Shown: in pieces, positions 52,973 through 62,303 of the stretch
How positions within the stretch are numbered: position 1 is the stretch's first letter
Layout of the letters: each line of letters begins with the position of its first letter
NCBI GenBank assembly: GCA_002424605.1
Contig: DIKQ01000001.1
Span: 62,001 to 126,000 of the forward strand
Direction of reading: 5' to 3'
Length of the DNA: 64,000 bases
Source of the DNA: Cloacimonetes bacterium UBA5614
GTDB lineage: Bacteria; Cloacimonadota; Cloacimonadia; Cloacimonadales; Cloacimonadaceae
Notes under the pieces: generated by a model
What the model saw: the letters and a program-made list of their open reading frames with translations, nothing else
What the model was told of the DNA's origin: nothing
The model's database searches: none
Position numbers and translations under genes: made by a program

Positions 52973-54973
52973 TCACAGCAGTCCCCATCTTCTTCTGAAG
53001 AACAATTCAAGGCAAAACACAAGAATAAATAAACATATCAGATACCACTTTTTGTAAAGCGGAAATTCTCTTTTCTCGATTCTTTCAGCTTCAGTTGCCT
53101 TGACCGGCTTATAGGAAAGCGCATCATCGACGCTTAGCAACCTGCCTCCGGTCTGCACCGATATCCAGCCCAGCAGGGGCAGGTTATAACCCAAATCCCT
53201 GGCTTCCAGGTTTTGCCGGCTGACCATAAACCTGCCGGAAGTGGACTGATTTGTAGTCAGGTCGGCTATGCGAAAACGGTATTCACCGGGAGTGTTCAGC
53301 CTGAACTTTATCCTGTATTCATCCTTGTCCTGCAGCATGAAGTCGCTGAATACACTGTCGTTCTTGGCATTATAAACCGACAGCCGGGGCGAGAGGTTTT
53401 GCCGGGTGCGGCGCACATCGTCAATGGCGGTAAGCTTGATCTCTATCGGTTCATCCAGATAGTAACCCGGTTCATAGAGCGCATTCAATTGCCCTGTCTG
53501 CCTGTTGCTGAGCCAGGTGAGGACGTCTGACGCAAATGATTTGTACGCCTGCGTCTTACTTTGCAGCTGCCAGCGCCAGAGATTGAGGAAAGCAAAGGCG
53601 GCAACCTTGCCTCCGCTGACTGAAGATACTGCGATGGCAGGGCTTTTCTGTACATTGTCCATTATAGCCAGGACCTCTGCCTGCGCCTTTGTAGCAAGGT
53701 AGTAATAGTCAACCGGCGGAATCTGGTTCAGTTCATCCACGGGTATATTAAAAGCGGAATAGGTCGCTGCAGCAGGCAGCGGACGAATCAACCCCTTGTA
53801 AATGCTCCGGATATTGGAAAGCCCGAGCGGAAGCACTTCGGCAAGCTGGGTGATGGGTTGCCCGATGTAAAGCAGGCCCGTACCTCTTTTCACCAGGTTT
53901 ATGATATTGCCTGCCAGCGCATTATCAATCTGCAGGCCACCCTGGTTCACGATTATCACGGTATTGATGTTGTCCCAGCTTTTGATATTCGCCCTTTCTT
54001 CACCGCTGAACAGCACACCTGATTTCAGCGTATAGCTGTTGGCTTCCAGGCGGTTATTGTCCCTGATTGTATCCAGAAAGAACTTGGTATCCCAGTTGGG
54101 AGCATCCGTAAACAGCAGGATTTTTTCCTTTTCGTTCAGTATATCAATGGCGCTGAAGAAATTGTTATTGGATAGGGAGATTTCATTCAGTCCCTGCGCG
54201 GAAATCCGGATTTCCAGCTTCTGGAGTCCGGTCTGCGAAAAGCGGTGGTCAAAGGTCTCAGTGATGCTTTGCTCTCTCTGGAAGGAGACAGTCTTTTCTT
54301 TGATGACTTTGTCATTGACCAGGAAGCTGACTTTGGCGCTTCCTTTGTAGTTGCCTGCCTGCAGCACTGTCTCAAACAGGCTCAGTTCATTGCGGTAACC
54401 CTGCCGGTTGTGCCTCAGGTCACTCACCAGAAGGTCTGCTGTAAGCACCCTTGCTGTATCCGCAACTGCAATAACGGGCACGTCATAGCTCTTCAGGATG
54501 CGCTGGTCGGTATCCCTGAACCAGCCGTCGCTGAACAGGATTATTCCGCTGAGCAGTGCTTTGCCCTGCCACTGCTTTATCTGCTCCAGGGCGGGGATGA
54601 AATACGTGTTGTCCGGTTTGCCGTTCAGTCCGTCCGCAAAAACCATCTCTTTAACGCCGTAACCGGCACTTTGGTATTCTGACCTCAGTTTTTCGTATGC
54701 TTCGCTCAGCCGGGCTGATTTGGGCTTTTCAGGATGCTTTATCTGCATACTGGCGGAGACATCTTTCAGCAGGATGATTTCCGGCTTTTCACGGTAGTGC
54801 CGGATGTAATAGATAATGGGGGTCAGCAGGAAAAGGAAGAGCAGTCCGATAACGACCGCCCGCATGGCAGTGAGTCCGATTCTCTGGCGATGTGACAGTT
54901 CCGGGCTGGTACGGTGGTAAAAGACCAGCGCTACGGCAAGGGAGGCAATTCCTGCGATTATATATGCTAGCAT
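52973..54973 (-). CDS. membrane-anchored VWA/glutamine-amidotransferase-like protein
   Basis: A 666-residue protein. Two N-terminal membrane helices (AYIIAGIASLAVALVFY; IGLTAMRAVVIGLLFLFLLTPIIYYI) are followed by a VWA domain with LLKDVSASMQ (MIDAS D-x-S-x-S) and IILFSDGWF, then beta-sandwich domains, a glutamine-amidotransferase-like fold (TVIIVNQGGLQIDN ... GTGLLYIG) and a last membrane helix (KKWYLICLFILVFCLELFF). This layout is like the uncharacterised proteins of MoxR-linked VWA systems, though no MoxR ATPase is next to it. Its role is unknown. Confidence 0.8.
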   Translation of the reverse strand: MLAYIIAGIASLAVALVFYHRTSPELSHRQRIGLTAMRAVVIGLLFLFLLTPIIYYIRHYREKPEIILLKDVSASMQIKHPEKPKSARLSEAYEKLRSEYQSAGYGVKEMVFADGLNGKPDNTYFIPALEQIKQWQGKALLSGIILFSDGWFRDTDQRILKSYDVPVIAVADTARVLTADLLVSDLRHNRQGYRNELSLFETVLQAGNYKGSAKVSFLVNDKVIKEKTVSFQREQSITETFDHRFSQTGLQKLEIRISAQGLNEISLSNNNFFSAIDILNEKEKILLFTDAPNWDTKFFLDTIRDNNRLEANSYTLKSGVLFSGEERANIKSWDNINTVIIVNQGGLQIDNALAGNIINLVKRGTGLLYIGQPITQLAEVLPLGLSNIRSIYKGLIRPLPAAATYSAFNIPVDELNQIPPVDYYYLATKAQAEVLAIMDNVQKSPAIAVSSVSGGKVAAFAFLNLWRWQLQSKTQAYKSFASDVLTWLSNRQTGQLNALYEPGYYLDEPIEIKLTAIDDVRRTRQNLSPRLSVYNAKNDSVFSDFMLQDKDEYRIKFRLNTPGEYRFRIADLTTNQSTSGRFMVSRQNLEARDLGYNLPLLGWISVQTGGRLLSVDDALSYKPVKATEAERIEKREFPLYKKWYLICLFILVFCLELFFRRRWGLL

Positions 54974-54981
54974 ATTATCCT

Positions 54982-55950
54982 TTATGAGCCGGCAATAAAG
55001 CCTATTTCACCTTTGGGCAGGGATTCATCCGGCACCAGTTTCACCTGTTTCTCACCGGTTCTCTGCGATAACTTTCTTAGATTATAACCCCTGTGTCCTG
55101 TCAATAAAGAAATCTCTCCCGCGGATATGCGGACGCTCATTCCGGGCTGATATCCGCTTTCTATTTTGCGGATAAGCCTCTCTCCCCTGACCAGTTCGCC
55201 CAAGGCGGGATGATAAGGTCCAGCATATTCCACGCCCTTTGCCAGAGAGGGGATTCCTATTTTGATAACCTGAACGTTATTAGCATCCGCCCAGTCGCAC
55301 CAATCAGCGCAAATCCCGATTGCCTCCTCCAGGGTCAAAGGAGTGATTTCCCCTTTTTCCCACATCTCCCACAGAGGCGTCCCCCTTAATATCACCAAGG
55401 GGTATACGCGGAGAATATCCACGATATCCCCTCGCATCCTCCTCGCAGCAAGCAGGAAAGAAGCAGGGGAAAATCCGGGAAGACCCGGCAGAAGCTGAAC
55501 ACCCAGCTCAAAGCCTCGCGCCTTAACCCGAAGGCAGGCATCAAGGGCGGTTTGGCTGTCATATCCCCTTTGGGAAGCTCTCAGCACCTTGTCGTCCAGG
55601 TCCTGGATGCCCAGTTCAATGGTGGTTACCCCATGTGATTGGCACCAGTCCAATTGTTCTTCACCAACCTGGTCGGGACGGGTGGAGATGCGCAGGGATG
55701 TCTTTTCATCCAGAAACGGTTCTGCCAGACGGTAATACTTGTCGCGTTCCGGGATGCTTAAGCCGGTGAATGTCCCGCCGTAAAATGCAATTTGCTTTTG
55801 GGTGGTTCGGTGTTTCAGGCAAAAAGCGCGGATTTGCCCGGATAAAAGCTCCAAGGGTGTCTCCTCCACGGAGCCGAAGCTGGACTGGTCACAATAGACG
55901 CATTGAAAGGGGCATCCCTTCAGGGGAATGAAAACGGGGAAAATCAGCAT
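54982..55950 (-). CDS. radical SAM protein, Elp3-like
   Basis: A 322-residue radical SAM enzyme with the cluster motif KGCPFQCVYCDQ (CxxxCxxC) at residues 13-20, IAFYGGTFTGL as GGTFT SAM-binding strand, and TTIELGIQDLDDKVLRASQRG. These blocks are typical of the Elp3/MiaB-like class (coproporphyrinogen-oxidase-like fold), and it lacks the acetyltransferase domain of full Elp3. The product is unknown; a tRNA- or cofactor-modifying reaction is possible. It follows rnc by five bases. Confidence 0.88.
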   Translation of the reverse strand: MLIFPVFIPLKGCPFQCVYCDQSSFGSVEETPLELLSGQIRAFCLKHRTTQKQIAFYGGTFTGLSIPERDKYYRLAEPFLDEKTSLRISTRPDQVGEEQLDWCQSHGVTTIELGIQDLDDKVLRASQRGYDSQTALDACLRVKARGFELGVQLLPGLPGFSPASFLLAARRMRGDIVDILRVYPLVILRGTPLWEMWEKGEITPLTLEEAIGICADWCDWADANNVQVIKIGIPSLAKGVEYAGPYHPALGELVRGERLIRKIESGYQPGMSVRISAGEISLLTGHRGYNLRKLSQRTGEKQVKLVPDESLPKGEIGFIAGS

Positions 55951-55955
55951 CGGAA

Positions 55956-56729
55956 TTAGATTCCGAGTTTCTGGCAGGCAGCCCTGGCAGCTTCCTGATG
56001 GGCAGCTTTCTTGGTGGTGCCCCTTCCCTTCCCCATGTTTTTACCGCCTACCATGACCTCCACAAGAAAGGTTTTCTGGTGCTGCGGACCTTCCTCGGCA
56101 AGGGTTTCATAGTCCGGGGCAGGCATGTTGCGGGCTTGCAGATATTCCTGAAGGATGCTCTTGTAATTTACCAGTTCAATTCGGTTGACCAGGTCTTCAT
56201 AGCCTTTCAGGACATAATTTTTCACAAAACGGGATGCGGCAGAGATGCCCCCGTCCAGGTAAACGGCACAAATCAAAGCTTCCATCGTATCGCTGAGAAT
56301 GGAAGGTTTGTTTTGTCCGCCGGACTGCAGTTCCTCTGAGCTGAGAAGAATGTATTTACCCAAATCAAGGGCGTTGGCTTTGATGGTCAGATAGGTTTCG
56401 GAAACGATTTTGGACTTGAACTTGGAAAGGTTGCCTTCCTGCTCGTCAGGATAACGGGTAAACAGTTCCTTGGACACGACAAAGCCCAGGATGGAATCAC
56501 CCAAAAACTCCATCCGCTCAAAGGGAGAAGGGACCTTGTGGTCATTGAACTTCTTGCGGAGATAGGATTTGTGGGTGAGGGCAGCCTTGAGCAGAGTCAG
56601 GTCATGGAAGCTGTAGCCGGTTTTTTTCTGGAGGGTGGAAAGACTTTTTTCCCATTTGGGAAATTCCACCTGCACCGGAAGAGAACGCGTTCCAAAGTAT
56701 TCGATAATTTTACGAATAATAGCTTTCAC
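55956..56729 (-). CDS. rnc: ribonuclease III
   Basis: A 257-residue RNase III that cuts double-stranded RNA in rRNA and mRNA processing. The signature ERMEFLGDSILGFVVSKEL, the second acidic site LSDTMEALICAVYLDGG, and a C-terminal dsRNA-binding domain (PAPDYETLAEEGPQHQKTFLVEVMVGGKNMGKGRGTTKKAAHQEAARAA) are clear. The N-terminus carries about 30 extra residues. The start is GTG with gaggaag upstream. fabF and rnc often adjoin, but here a terminator lies between them. Confidence 0.96.
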   Translation of the reverse strand: MKAIIRKIIEYFGTRSLPVQVEFPKWEKSLSTLQKKTGYSFHDLTLLKAALTHKSYLRKKFNDHKVPSPFERMEFLGDSILGFVVSKELFTRYPDEQEGNLSKFKSKIVSETYLTIKANALDLGKYILLSSEELQSGGQNKPSILSDTMEALICAVYLDGGISAASRFVKNYVLKGYEDLVNRIELVNYKSILQEYLQARNMPAPDYETLAEEGPQHQKTFLVEVMVGGKNMGKGRGTTKKAAHQEAARAACQKLGI

Positions 56730-56751
56730 ATCTTCCTCAATAGCATAAAAG

Positions 56752-56786
56752 TAAAAAAAGCCGACCCGTGCAAAGACAGGTCGACT
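56752..56786 (-). terminator. terminator after fabF
   Basis: On the minus strand GTCGACC pairs with GGTCGGC across a 12-base loop (one G-U), followed by seven T. It separates fabF from rnc. Confidence 0.82.
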
Positions 56787-56801
56787 ATATCATGCATAAT
56801 G

Positions 56802-58043
56802 CTATGCGTTGTATTTCTTGATGATAATGGCGGAGTTGTGACCGCCGAATCCGAGAGAATTGGACAGAGCGGTATTCACATCCATCTGTATCGCCTTGTT
56901 CGGCACATAATCCAGATCGCAGTCCGGATCGGAATTTACCAGGTTCATCGTGGGATGAATCCAGCCTGTCTGAATGGTCTTGCAGCAGACAATGGCTTCG
57001 ATTCCTGCAGCAGCACCCAGCATATGCCCCACCATAGATTTGGTGGAATTGACTTTCAGCTTGTAGGCGTGCTCGCCGAAGGCATTGCGGATGGACATCG
57101 TCTCACCTTTGTCATTCAGCGGCGTTGAGGTGCCGTGGGCATTGATGTATTGGATGTCCTGCGGCTGCAGTCCTGCATCCCTCAGAGCCATCTGCATACA
57201 TTTTGTGCTGCCTGAGCCGTCTTCCAGCGGAGCTGTGATGTGATAGGCGTCATCTGATGCGCCATACCCGACGATTTCCGCATAAATCTTTGCGCCGCGT
57301 GCCTTGGCATGTTCCAATTCTTCCAGCACCAGAATGGCTGCACCTTCTGACATTACGAATCCATCCCTTTCTTTATCAAAGGGACGGGACGCCGTCCTGG
57401 GGTCGTCATTCCTTGTGCTCAGAGCCCTGAGAGCTCCGAATCCTGCCACAGCTACCGGAGTAACAGCAGCTTCGGTTCCGCCTGAAATCATGACGTCGGC
57501 ATCGCCGTACTGAATCGTGCGGAAAGCAGTTCCAATCGCATGATTAGCGCTGGCGCAGGCACTGGTGATATTGAAGTTCACACCCTTAAAGCAGTTTTCA
57601 ATTGCGATATGGGCGGCAGCAATATTGGATATCATTTTGGGGATGAAAAAGGGACTGATTCTGCGGGGACCCTGGGCAATATACTTGCCGATTTCCTCTT
57701 CCAGGGTCAGGATTCCGCCGATTCCTGCGCCGGTGATGACTCCCACCATATCGGGGTCAAGATTGGCATCTTTCAGTCCGGCATCGGCAACAGCCTCCCG
57801 GGAAGCCACCAGGGCAAACTGGGTGTATAAATCCAGCTTGCGGGATTCCTTGAGGTCAAAATGCTCTTCCGGATTGAAGTTTTTCACCTCTGCAGCAAAT
57901 TTCGTGCTAAAATTACTTGCGTCAAAGCGGGTAATCATATCAAAACCGGAGACTCCCTTCAGCAGGTTGTCCCAGGTTTCATTGACATTATGACCGACGG
58001 GAGTGATGGCTCCCAAACCGGTTATGACTACTCTTCTTTTCAT
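56802..58043 (-). CDS. fabF: beta-ketoacyl-ACP synthase II
   Basis: A 413-residue condensing enzyme for fatty acid elongation. The catalytic Cys is in NITSACASANHAIG, the two His in INAHGTSTPLND and STKSMVGHMLGAAAG, and the N-terminus RRVVITGLGAITPVG is standard. Malonyl-ACP and acyl-ACP are the substrates. It is separated from acpP by a 232-base spacer with structured repeats, in contrast to the usual tight acpP-fabF link. aaagaggt precedes the ATG. Confidence 0.97.
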   Translation of the reverse strand: MKRRVVITGLGAITPVGHNVNETWDNLLKGVSGFDMITRFDASNFSTKFAAEVKNFNPEEHFDLKESRKLDLYTQFALVASREAVADAGLKDANLDPDMVGVITGAGIGGILTLEEEIGKYIAQGPRRISPFFIPKMISNIAAAHIAIENCFKGVNFNITSACASANHAIGTAFRTIQYGDADVMISGGTEAAVTPVAVAGFGALRALSTRNDDPRTASRPFDKERDGFVMSEGAAILVLEELEHAKARGAKIYAEIVGYGASDDAYHITAPLEDGSGSTKCMQMALRDAGLQPQDIQYINAHGTSTPLNDKGETMSIRNAFGEHAYKLKVNSTKSMVGHMLGAAAGIEAIVCCKTIQTGWIHPTMNLVNSDPDCDLDYVPNKAIQMDVNTALSNSLGFGGHNSAIIIKKYNA

Positions 58044-58275
58044 AACTTTTACCTCTTTGTTCTTTAGATGAATGCATGCCCTGCAATGTATCTGTCAGCA
58101 GGGCTGCAAGCAGGGAAAGACCGGGTTTCAGGTAAGCATGGCGGTTTCATGTCATATATAATCCACAGAGCTGGTAACGCAGGATTATTATCTACGCTAC
58201 AAGCCAAAGATTTAGCAACCGGTAGTATTGCCACCTTATCCCGGTCTTTTCCGGTTTCTGATTAAACAGTGAGAG
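58044..58275 (-). promoter_or_regulatory. structured acpP-fabF spacer (possible regulatory RNA)
   Basis: No gene fits in this 232-base spacer. Inverted repeats are: AAAGACCGGG (58116-58125) with CCCGGTCTTT (58241-58250), 10 bp; ATAATCC (58158-58164) with GGATTAT (58182-58188); GCCCTGC (58078-58084) with GCAGGGC (58098-58104); and AACCGG (58218-58223) with CCGGTT (58252-58257), which encloses the right arm of the first and so could compete with it. No known riboswitch consensus is recognised. AAGCAGGGAAA at 58108-58118 matches the end block of the 11-nt elements, but the arms are missing. Confidence 0.4.
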
Positions 58276-58509
58276 TTATTTAACCTTGCTCTTCAAGTAT
58301 TCGATAGCACTGCTGACAGTGGTTATCTTTTCCTGGTCTTCATCAGGAATTTCGATGCCGAATTCTTCTTCGAATGCCATGACCAGTTCCACTGTGTCCA
58401 GAGAATCTGCTCTGAGGTCATCGATGAAATTAGCTTCGGGTGTAACCTGGGCTTCATCAACACCAAGTTTGTCCATTACGATCTGTTTGACTTTGGATTC
58501 AATATCCAT
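58276..58509 (-). CDS. acpP: acyl carrier protein
   Basis: A 77-residue ACP of normal size. The phosphopantetheine Ser lies in [26 protein letters not shown], the universal DSL motif. It carries acyl chains among the Fab enzymes encoded around it and PlsX. ggaggaatc precedes the ATG. Both sides have longer spacers than elsewhere in the cluster (60 and 232 bases), which fits the need to make far more ACP than enzyme. Confidence 0.98.
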   Translation of the reverse strand: MDIESKVKQIVMDKLGVDEAQVTPEANFIDDLRADSLDTVELVMAFEEEFGIEIPDEDQEKITTVSSAIEYLKSKVK

Positions 58510-58569
58510 GATTCCTCCATGTTATTTTGGTTTCTTTTTTTATTTATTGCAGGATGCGATGCAATCCTA

Positions 58570-59316
58570 TCAATACATTGTTAATCCGCCGTCCACGGCG
58601 ATGGTCTGCCCCGTGACATATTCGCTGTCATCAGAGGCAAAGAACAGGCAAAGCTTCGCCACGTCTTCCGGCAAACCCATCTTGCCCAGAGGGATTGCCT
58701 TGGCATAGCTTTCCACCACTTCGGGCGGTAGCTTGGCGGTCATTTCGGTCTGGATGAATCCTGGAGCCACGGCGTTTACCCTGATATTGCGTGAGGCAAA
58801 TTCCTTGGCGCAGGACTTTGTGAAAGCAATCAATCCGCCTTTGGTGGCGGCATAGTTTGCCTGTCCCGCATTGCCCATCAGCCCGATGACTGAGGCAATG
58901 TTGATGATGGAACCGAAACGCTGGCGCATCATTATCTTGAATGCTTTCTGGGTGCAGACAAAAGAGCCTTTCAGGTTCACTGCAATCACAGCATCCCATT
59001 CTTCCTCTTTCATGCGCAGGATAAGGTTATCCTTGGTAATACCGGCGTTGTTGACCAGGATGTCGATGGTCTTATGCTTTTCCACGACAGCGCTGAATAC
59101 GGTTTCCATTTCCCCGGAACTGGTTACGTTTCCGGTAAAACCATCAGCTTTATAGCCCTGGCTCACAAGTTTCTGCACAGCAGCATCCACTGCTTCCGGA
59201 AACAAATCCAGGATAATGACCATAGCCCCTTCAGAGGCAAAATACTCGGCTATGGCATATCCGATACCGCGGGCAGAACCCGTGATAACTGCTACTTTAT
59301 CTTTGATTCTGTTCAT
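58570..59316 (-). CDS. fabG: 3-oxoacyl-ACP reductase
   Basis: A 248-residue short-chain dehydrogenase that reduces beta-ketoacyl-ACP with NADPH. TGSARGIGYAIA (dinucleotide loop), VNNAGITKDNL, the catalytic Ser in NIASVIGLMG, YAATKGG (Tyr-x-x-x-Lys), and the C-terminal EYVTGQTIAVDGGLTMY are all FabG-type. It follows fabD by 17 bases. Confidence 0.96.
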   Translation of the reverse strand: MNRIKDKVAVITGSARGIGYAIAEYFASEGAMVIILDLFPEAVDAAVQKLVSQGYKADGFTGNVTSSGEMETVFSAVVEKHKTIDILVNNAGITKDNLILRMKEEEWDAVIAVNLKGSFVCTQKAFKIMMRQRFGSIINIASVIGLMGNAGQANYAATKGGLIAFTKSCAKEFASRNIRVNAVAPGFIQTEMTAKLPPEVVESYAKAIPLGKMGLPEDVAKLCLFFASDDSEYVTGQTIAVDGGLTMY

Positions 59317-59333
59317 AATAAACTCATTAATCC

Positions 59334-60278
59334 TTACTGATTGGACTGGATAACTTCTTTCACGGCAGCAACATCAATCAATTTATCAACATTCAGGACT
59401 TCCGCTTCTTTGTCAATACTCTTTATCATTCCGCTCAAAACTTTCTGCGGACCAAATTCTATAAACCTGCGAACTCCCTGTGCCAGCATATATTCCACGC
59501 ATTCCACCCAGCGCACCGGGGAGACAATCTGCTTAACCAGCTTGTCCCTGATGGCTGCTCCGTCTGTGGAGGGCAAGGCATCAACATTGGAGATTACCGG
59601 TATGTCTGTAGTATTGAAGATATTGTTCTGCATTTCCTCGTTTAGCCATTGAGCTGCTTTTTCTATCAGAGGAGTGTGGAATGGACCGCCTACTATCAGT
59701 GGAACCACCCGTTTAGCGCCTTTTGCCTTGGCGATTTCGCCTGCGGCATCCACTCCGGTTTGGGTTCCTGAAATCACTGTCTGGATGGGCGTGTTAAAGT
59801 TCACTGCCTTCACCAGTCCAGCCGTTTCAGCTTCCCTGCAAACCTCGATAACGTCTGCGGATGAAAGACCGATAATGGCAGACATGGCAAAAGGAGTTCC
59901 GTCATTTGCCCTTATCATAAATTCACCACGTTTGTGCACCAGGTGCATGGCATCGGCAAAGGAAAGCACGCCGTTTGCCACCAGCGCTGTAAATTCCCCC
60001 AAAGAGTGTCCTGCCACGAAGTCCGGTTTCAGTTGCACTTCCTTGGAAAAAGCGGTCAGGGCTGCAATGGAATGAAAGAGGATTGCCGGCTGGGTGAAGC
60101 GTGTTTCCTTGAGCAATTCCTCCGGTCCGTTTTGCATCAGTTCGTACAGGTTGGTGTTGTGCTTGCGGTCAAAATCTTCCAAAGTGTTGCGAAGCTCAAT
60201 ATTCCAGCCAACGATATCCATCGCCATTCCGATATACTGGGCACCCTGTCCGGGAAATACGAATGCAGTCTTTATCAT
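59334..60278 (-). CDS. fabD: malonyl-CoA:ACP transacylase
   Basis: A 314-residue acyltransferase that loads malonyl onto ACP. FVFPGQGAQYIGM, the nucleophile elbow GHSLGEFTALVA, the conserved His in GGPFHTPLIEKA, and the C-terminal EFGPQKVLSGMIKSI are clear. aaggaaa precedes the ATG. Confidence 0.96.
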   Translation of the reverse strand: MIKTAFVFPGQGAQYIGMAMDIVGWNIELRNTLEDFDRKHNTNLYELMQNGPEELLKETRFTQPAILFHSIAALTAFSKEVQLKPDFVAGHSLGEFTALVANGVLSFADAMHLVHKRGEFMIRANDGTPFAMSAIIGLSSADVIEVCREAETAGLVKAVNFNTPIQTVISGTQTGVDAAGEIAKAKGAKRVVPLIVGGPFHTPLIEKAAQWLNEEMQNNIFNTTDIPVISNVDALPSTDGAAIRDKLVKQIVSPVRWVECVEYMLAQGVRRFIEFGPQKVLSGMIKSIDKEAEVLNVDKLIDVAAVKEVIQSNQ

Positions 60279-60307
60279 ATAGTTTTCCTTATCTTTGTCA
60301 GTTAAGG

Positions 60308-61300
60308 TTAGTATCTGGCCAGAACGCTGCCCCAGGTGAGCCCTGCCCCAAAAGCTACCATCACCATAATATCGCCCCGGCGGATTTTCTTGGAGCGGAT
60401 GGCTTCGTCGGTTGCGATGGGCACTGTGGCTGAGGACATATTGGCATATTTTTCTATGTTGACGATTACCTTGGACATGGGAACTTTGAGCTTATCCGCC
60501 ACACCTTCGATGATTCTGAGATTGGCCTGGTGCGGGATAATCCAGTCCACATCCTTGGCAGTAAGCTTGTTCTTTTTGATTATTTCATCAACGGCTGAGC
60601 TCATGGAGCGTACAGCCAGCTTGTAAATCTTGTTGCCTTCCATATACAGGGTGTGGAGGTTCTCATCGACAGTTTTGTGGGATGCCGGCATACGGGACCC
60701 GCCGGCAGGCAGACACAGAAATTCGCTCTGGCTTCCATCTGACCACATCATGGTGTCGATTATCTTTGAGATGTCAGAAGGTTCCGCCCTTGACACAATG
60801 GCAGCCCCTGCCCCGTCTCCGAACAGGACACAGGTGTTGCGGTCCGTCCAATTGGTGATTTTTGTGAGGATTTCCACCCCGATGACCAGGATGTTTTTAT
60901 AGATGCCGTTTTCGATGTACTGCCTTGCCATATCCACGGCAAAGATAAAGCCGGTGCATCCGGCAGAGATATCCATCGCAGGGATATCCTTAAGCCCCAG
61001 TTTGTGCTGGACCAGGCAGGCTGTGGAGGGAAACGCGTGGTCACCGGAGATGGTGGCAACGATTATCATGTCTATATCGCGGTACTTGACCGGTGAGGAC
61101 TCGATTGCCATTTTCGCTGCAGGGTATGCCAAATCGCTGGCAGCCTCGTCTTCCGAGGCTATGTGGCGTTCAAACATACCAGTGCGGCTGCGTATCCATT
61201 CATCGGTGGTATCCACTATCTTTTCCAGGTCAAAGTTATTCAGGACTTTCTTGGGAGTGCAACTCCCGAAAGCAGTAAATTTTGCGTAGTACTTATTCAT
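60308..61300 (-). CDS. fabH: beta-ketoacyl-ACP synthase III
   Basis: A 330-residue initiating condensing enzyme, joining acyl-CoA to malonyl-ACP. The catalytic Cys is in DISAGCTGFIFA (about 112), the His in WIIPHQANLRIIEG, and the Asn in VNIEKYANMSSATVPIA. It starts directly at the plsX stop codon; gggagcata is the ribosome site. Confidence 0.97.
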   Translation of the reverse strand: MNKYYAKFTAFGSCTPKKVLNNFDLEKIVDTTDEWIRSRTGMFERHIASEDEAASDLAYPAAKMAIESSPVKYRDIDMIIVATISGDHAFPSTACLVQHKLGLKDIPAMDISAGCTGFIFAVDMARQYIENGIYKNILVIGVEILTKITNWTDRNTCVLFGDGAGAAIVSRAEPSDISKIIDTMMWSDGSQSEFLCLPAGGSRMPASHKTVDENLHTLYMEGNKIYKLAVRSMSSAVDEIIKKNKLTAKDVDWIIPHQANLRIIEGVADKLKVPMSKVIVNIEKYANMSSATVPIATDEAIRSKKIRRGDIMVMVAFGAGLTWGSVLARY

Positions 61301-62302
61301 TTATGCTCCCGCTTTGGTAAAATACTCCTGGGCGTGCGATACAAATCCGCTCTCAGCGGAACGGACTGCAAACTTGATGGCATTTTTCATCGCCTTGGCA
61401 TTGGAACGCCCGTGAGAAATTACGGTAAGACCATTCAGCCCGATGAGCATTGCTCCCCCGTATTCAGTGTGGTCCAGCTTCTTTTTCAGATAAGTGAATA
61501 CGGGATAGGAAAGCATGGCTCCCAGCTTGGCTATCCAGTCTTTGTTGAATTGTTCTTTCAGCAGTTCAAATATCGAAATCGCGGCTCCTTCGATGGTCTT
61601 GAGCATGACATTGCCCACAAAACCGTCACAGACTATCACATCCGTGATGCCTTTGAGCACGTCCTTGCCTTCGATATTGCCGATGAAATTGAGGTCTTTC
61701 GCTTCCGACAGGGTTTTGTAAACTTCCTTGACCAGTTGATTGCCCTTGGCGCTTTCTTCACCGATGTTCAGGAGGGAGACCCTGGGATTTTGCACATGCA
61801 GCAGGAACTCCGCATACAGGCTGCCCAGCCGGGCAAACTGTACAAGGTGCTCCGCAGTGCAGTCCACATTGGCTCCTATATCCAGAATAATCTCGTGGTT
61901 TTGCTGAGTGGGAAAGGTGCCGGCTATGGCCGGCCGCTGGACATTGTTTATCCTGCCGTAAACGAACAGCGAGGCAGCCATCGCAGCCCCGGTATTCCCG
62001 GCGCTGACTGCTGCGTCCGCTTCTCCGCTGTGGTGCAAAGCAATAGCCTTGACCATGGAGGATTCCGGCTTGTGGCGCACGGACTGGGTTGCGCTGTCGT
62101 CCATGGCAATCCGGTCCGGAGCGTTGACTATCAGAATACGTTCCCTGGGATAGATAAACTTGTCCAGTTCCGCTCTGATGATGTCTTCGCTGCCGGTCAG
62201 GATAACCTGTTGGCAAAGGTCTTCTTTGATGGCAAGGACGGCACCCTCGATTTCGGGATAGGGAGCGTTGTCCGTGCCAAAAGCATCGACCGCTATGCGC
62301 AC
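61301..62302 (-). CDS. plsX: phosphate acyltransferase PlsX
   Basis: A 333-residue enzyme making acyl-phosphate from acyl-ACP, the first step to phospholipids with PlsY. Family blocks are RIAVDAFGTDNAP, SMVKAIALHHSGEADAAVSAGNTGA, AIAGTFPTQ, LDIGANVDCTAEHL and VCDGFVGNVMLKT. The start is GTG, one base after the rpmF stop codon, and is set by the normal N-terminal MRIAVDA. Confidence 0.96.
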   Translation of the reverse strand: MRIAVDAFGTDNAPYPEIEGAVLAIKEDLCQQVILTGSEDIIRAELDKFIYPRERILIVNAPDRIAMDDSATQSVRHKPESSMVKAIALHHSGEADAAVSAGNTGAAMAASLFVYGRINNVQRPAIAGTFPTQQNHEIILDIGANVDCTAEHLVQFARLGSLYAEFLLHVQNPRVSLLNIGEESAKGNQLVKEVYKTLSEAKDLNFIGNIEGKDVLKGITDVIVCDGFVGNVMLKTIEGAAISIFELLKEQFNKDWIAKLGAMLSYPVFTYLKKKLDHTEYGGAMLIGLNGLTVISHGRSNAKAMKNAIKFAVRSAESGFVSHAQEYFTKAGA

Positions 62303-62303
62303 A

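Noticed and set aside
58075..58118. An eighth 11-nt element in the acpP-fabF spacer
   Set aside because: The end block AAGCAGGGAAA is there, but the preceding 11-mers are not repeats of each other and no inverted arm exists; it may be a decayed copy.
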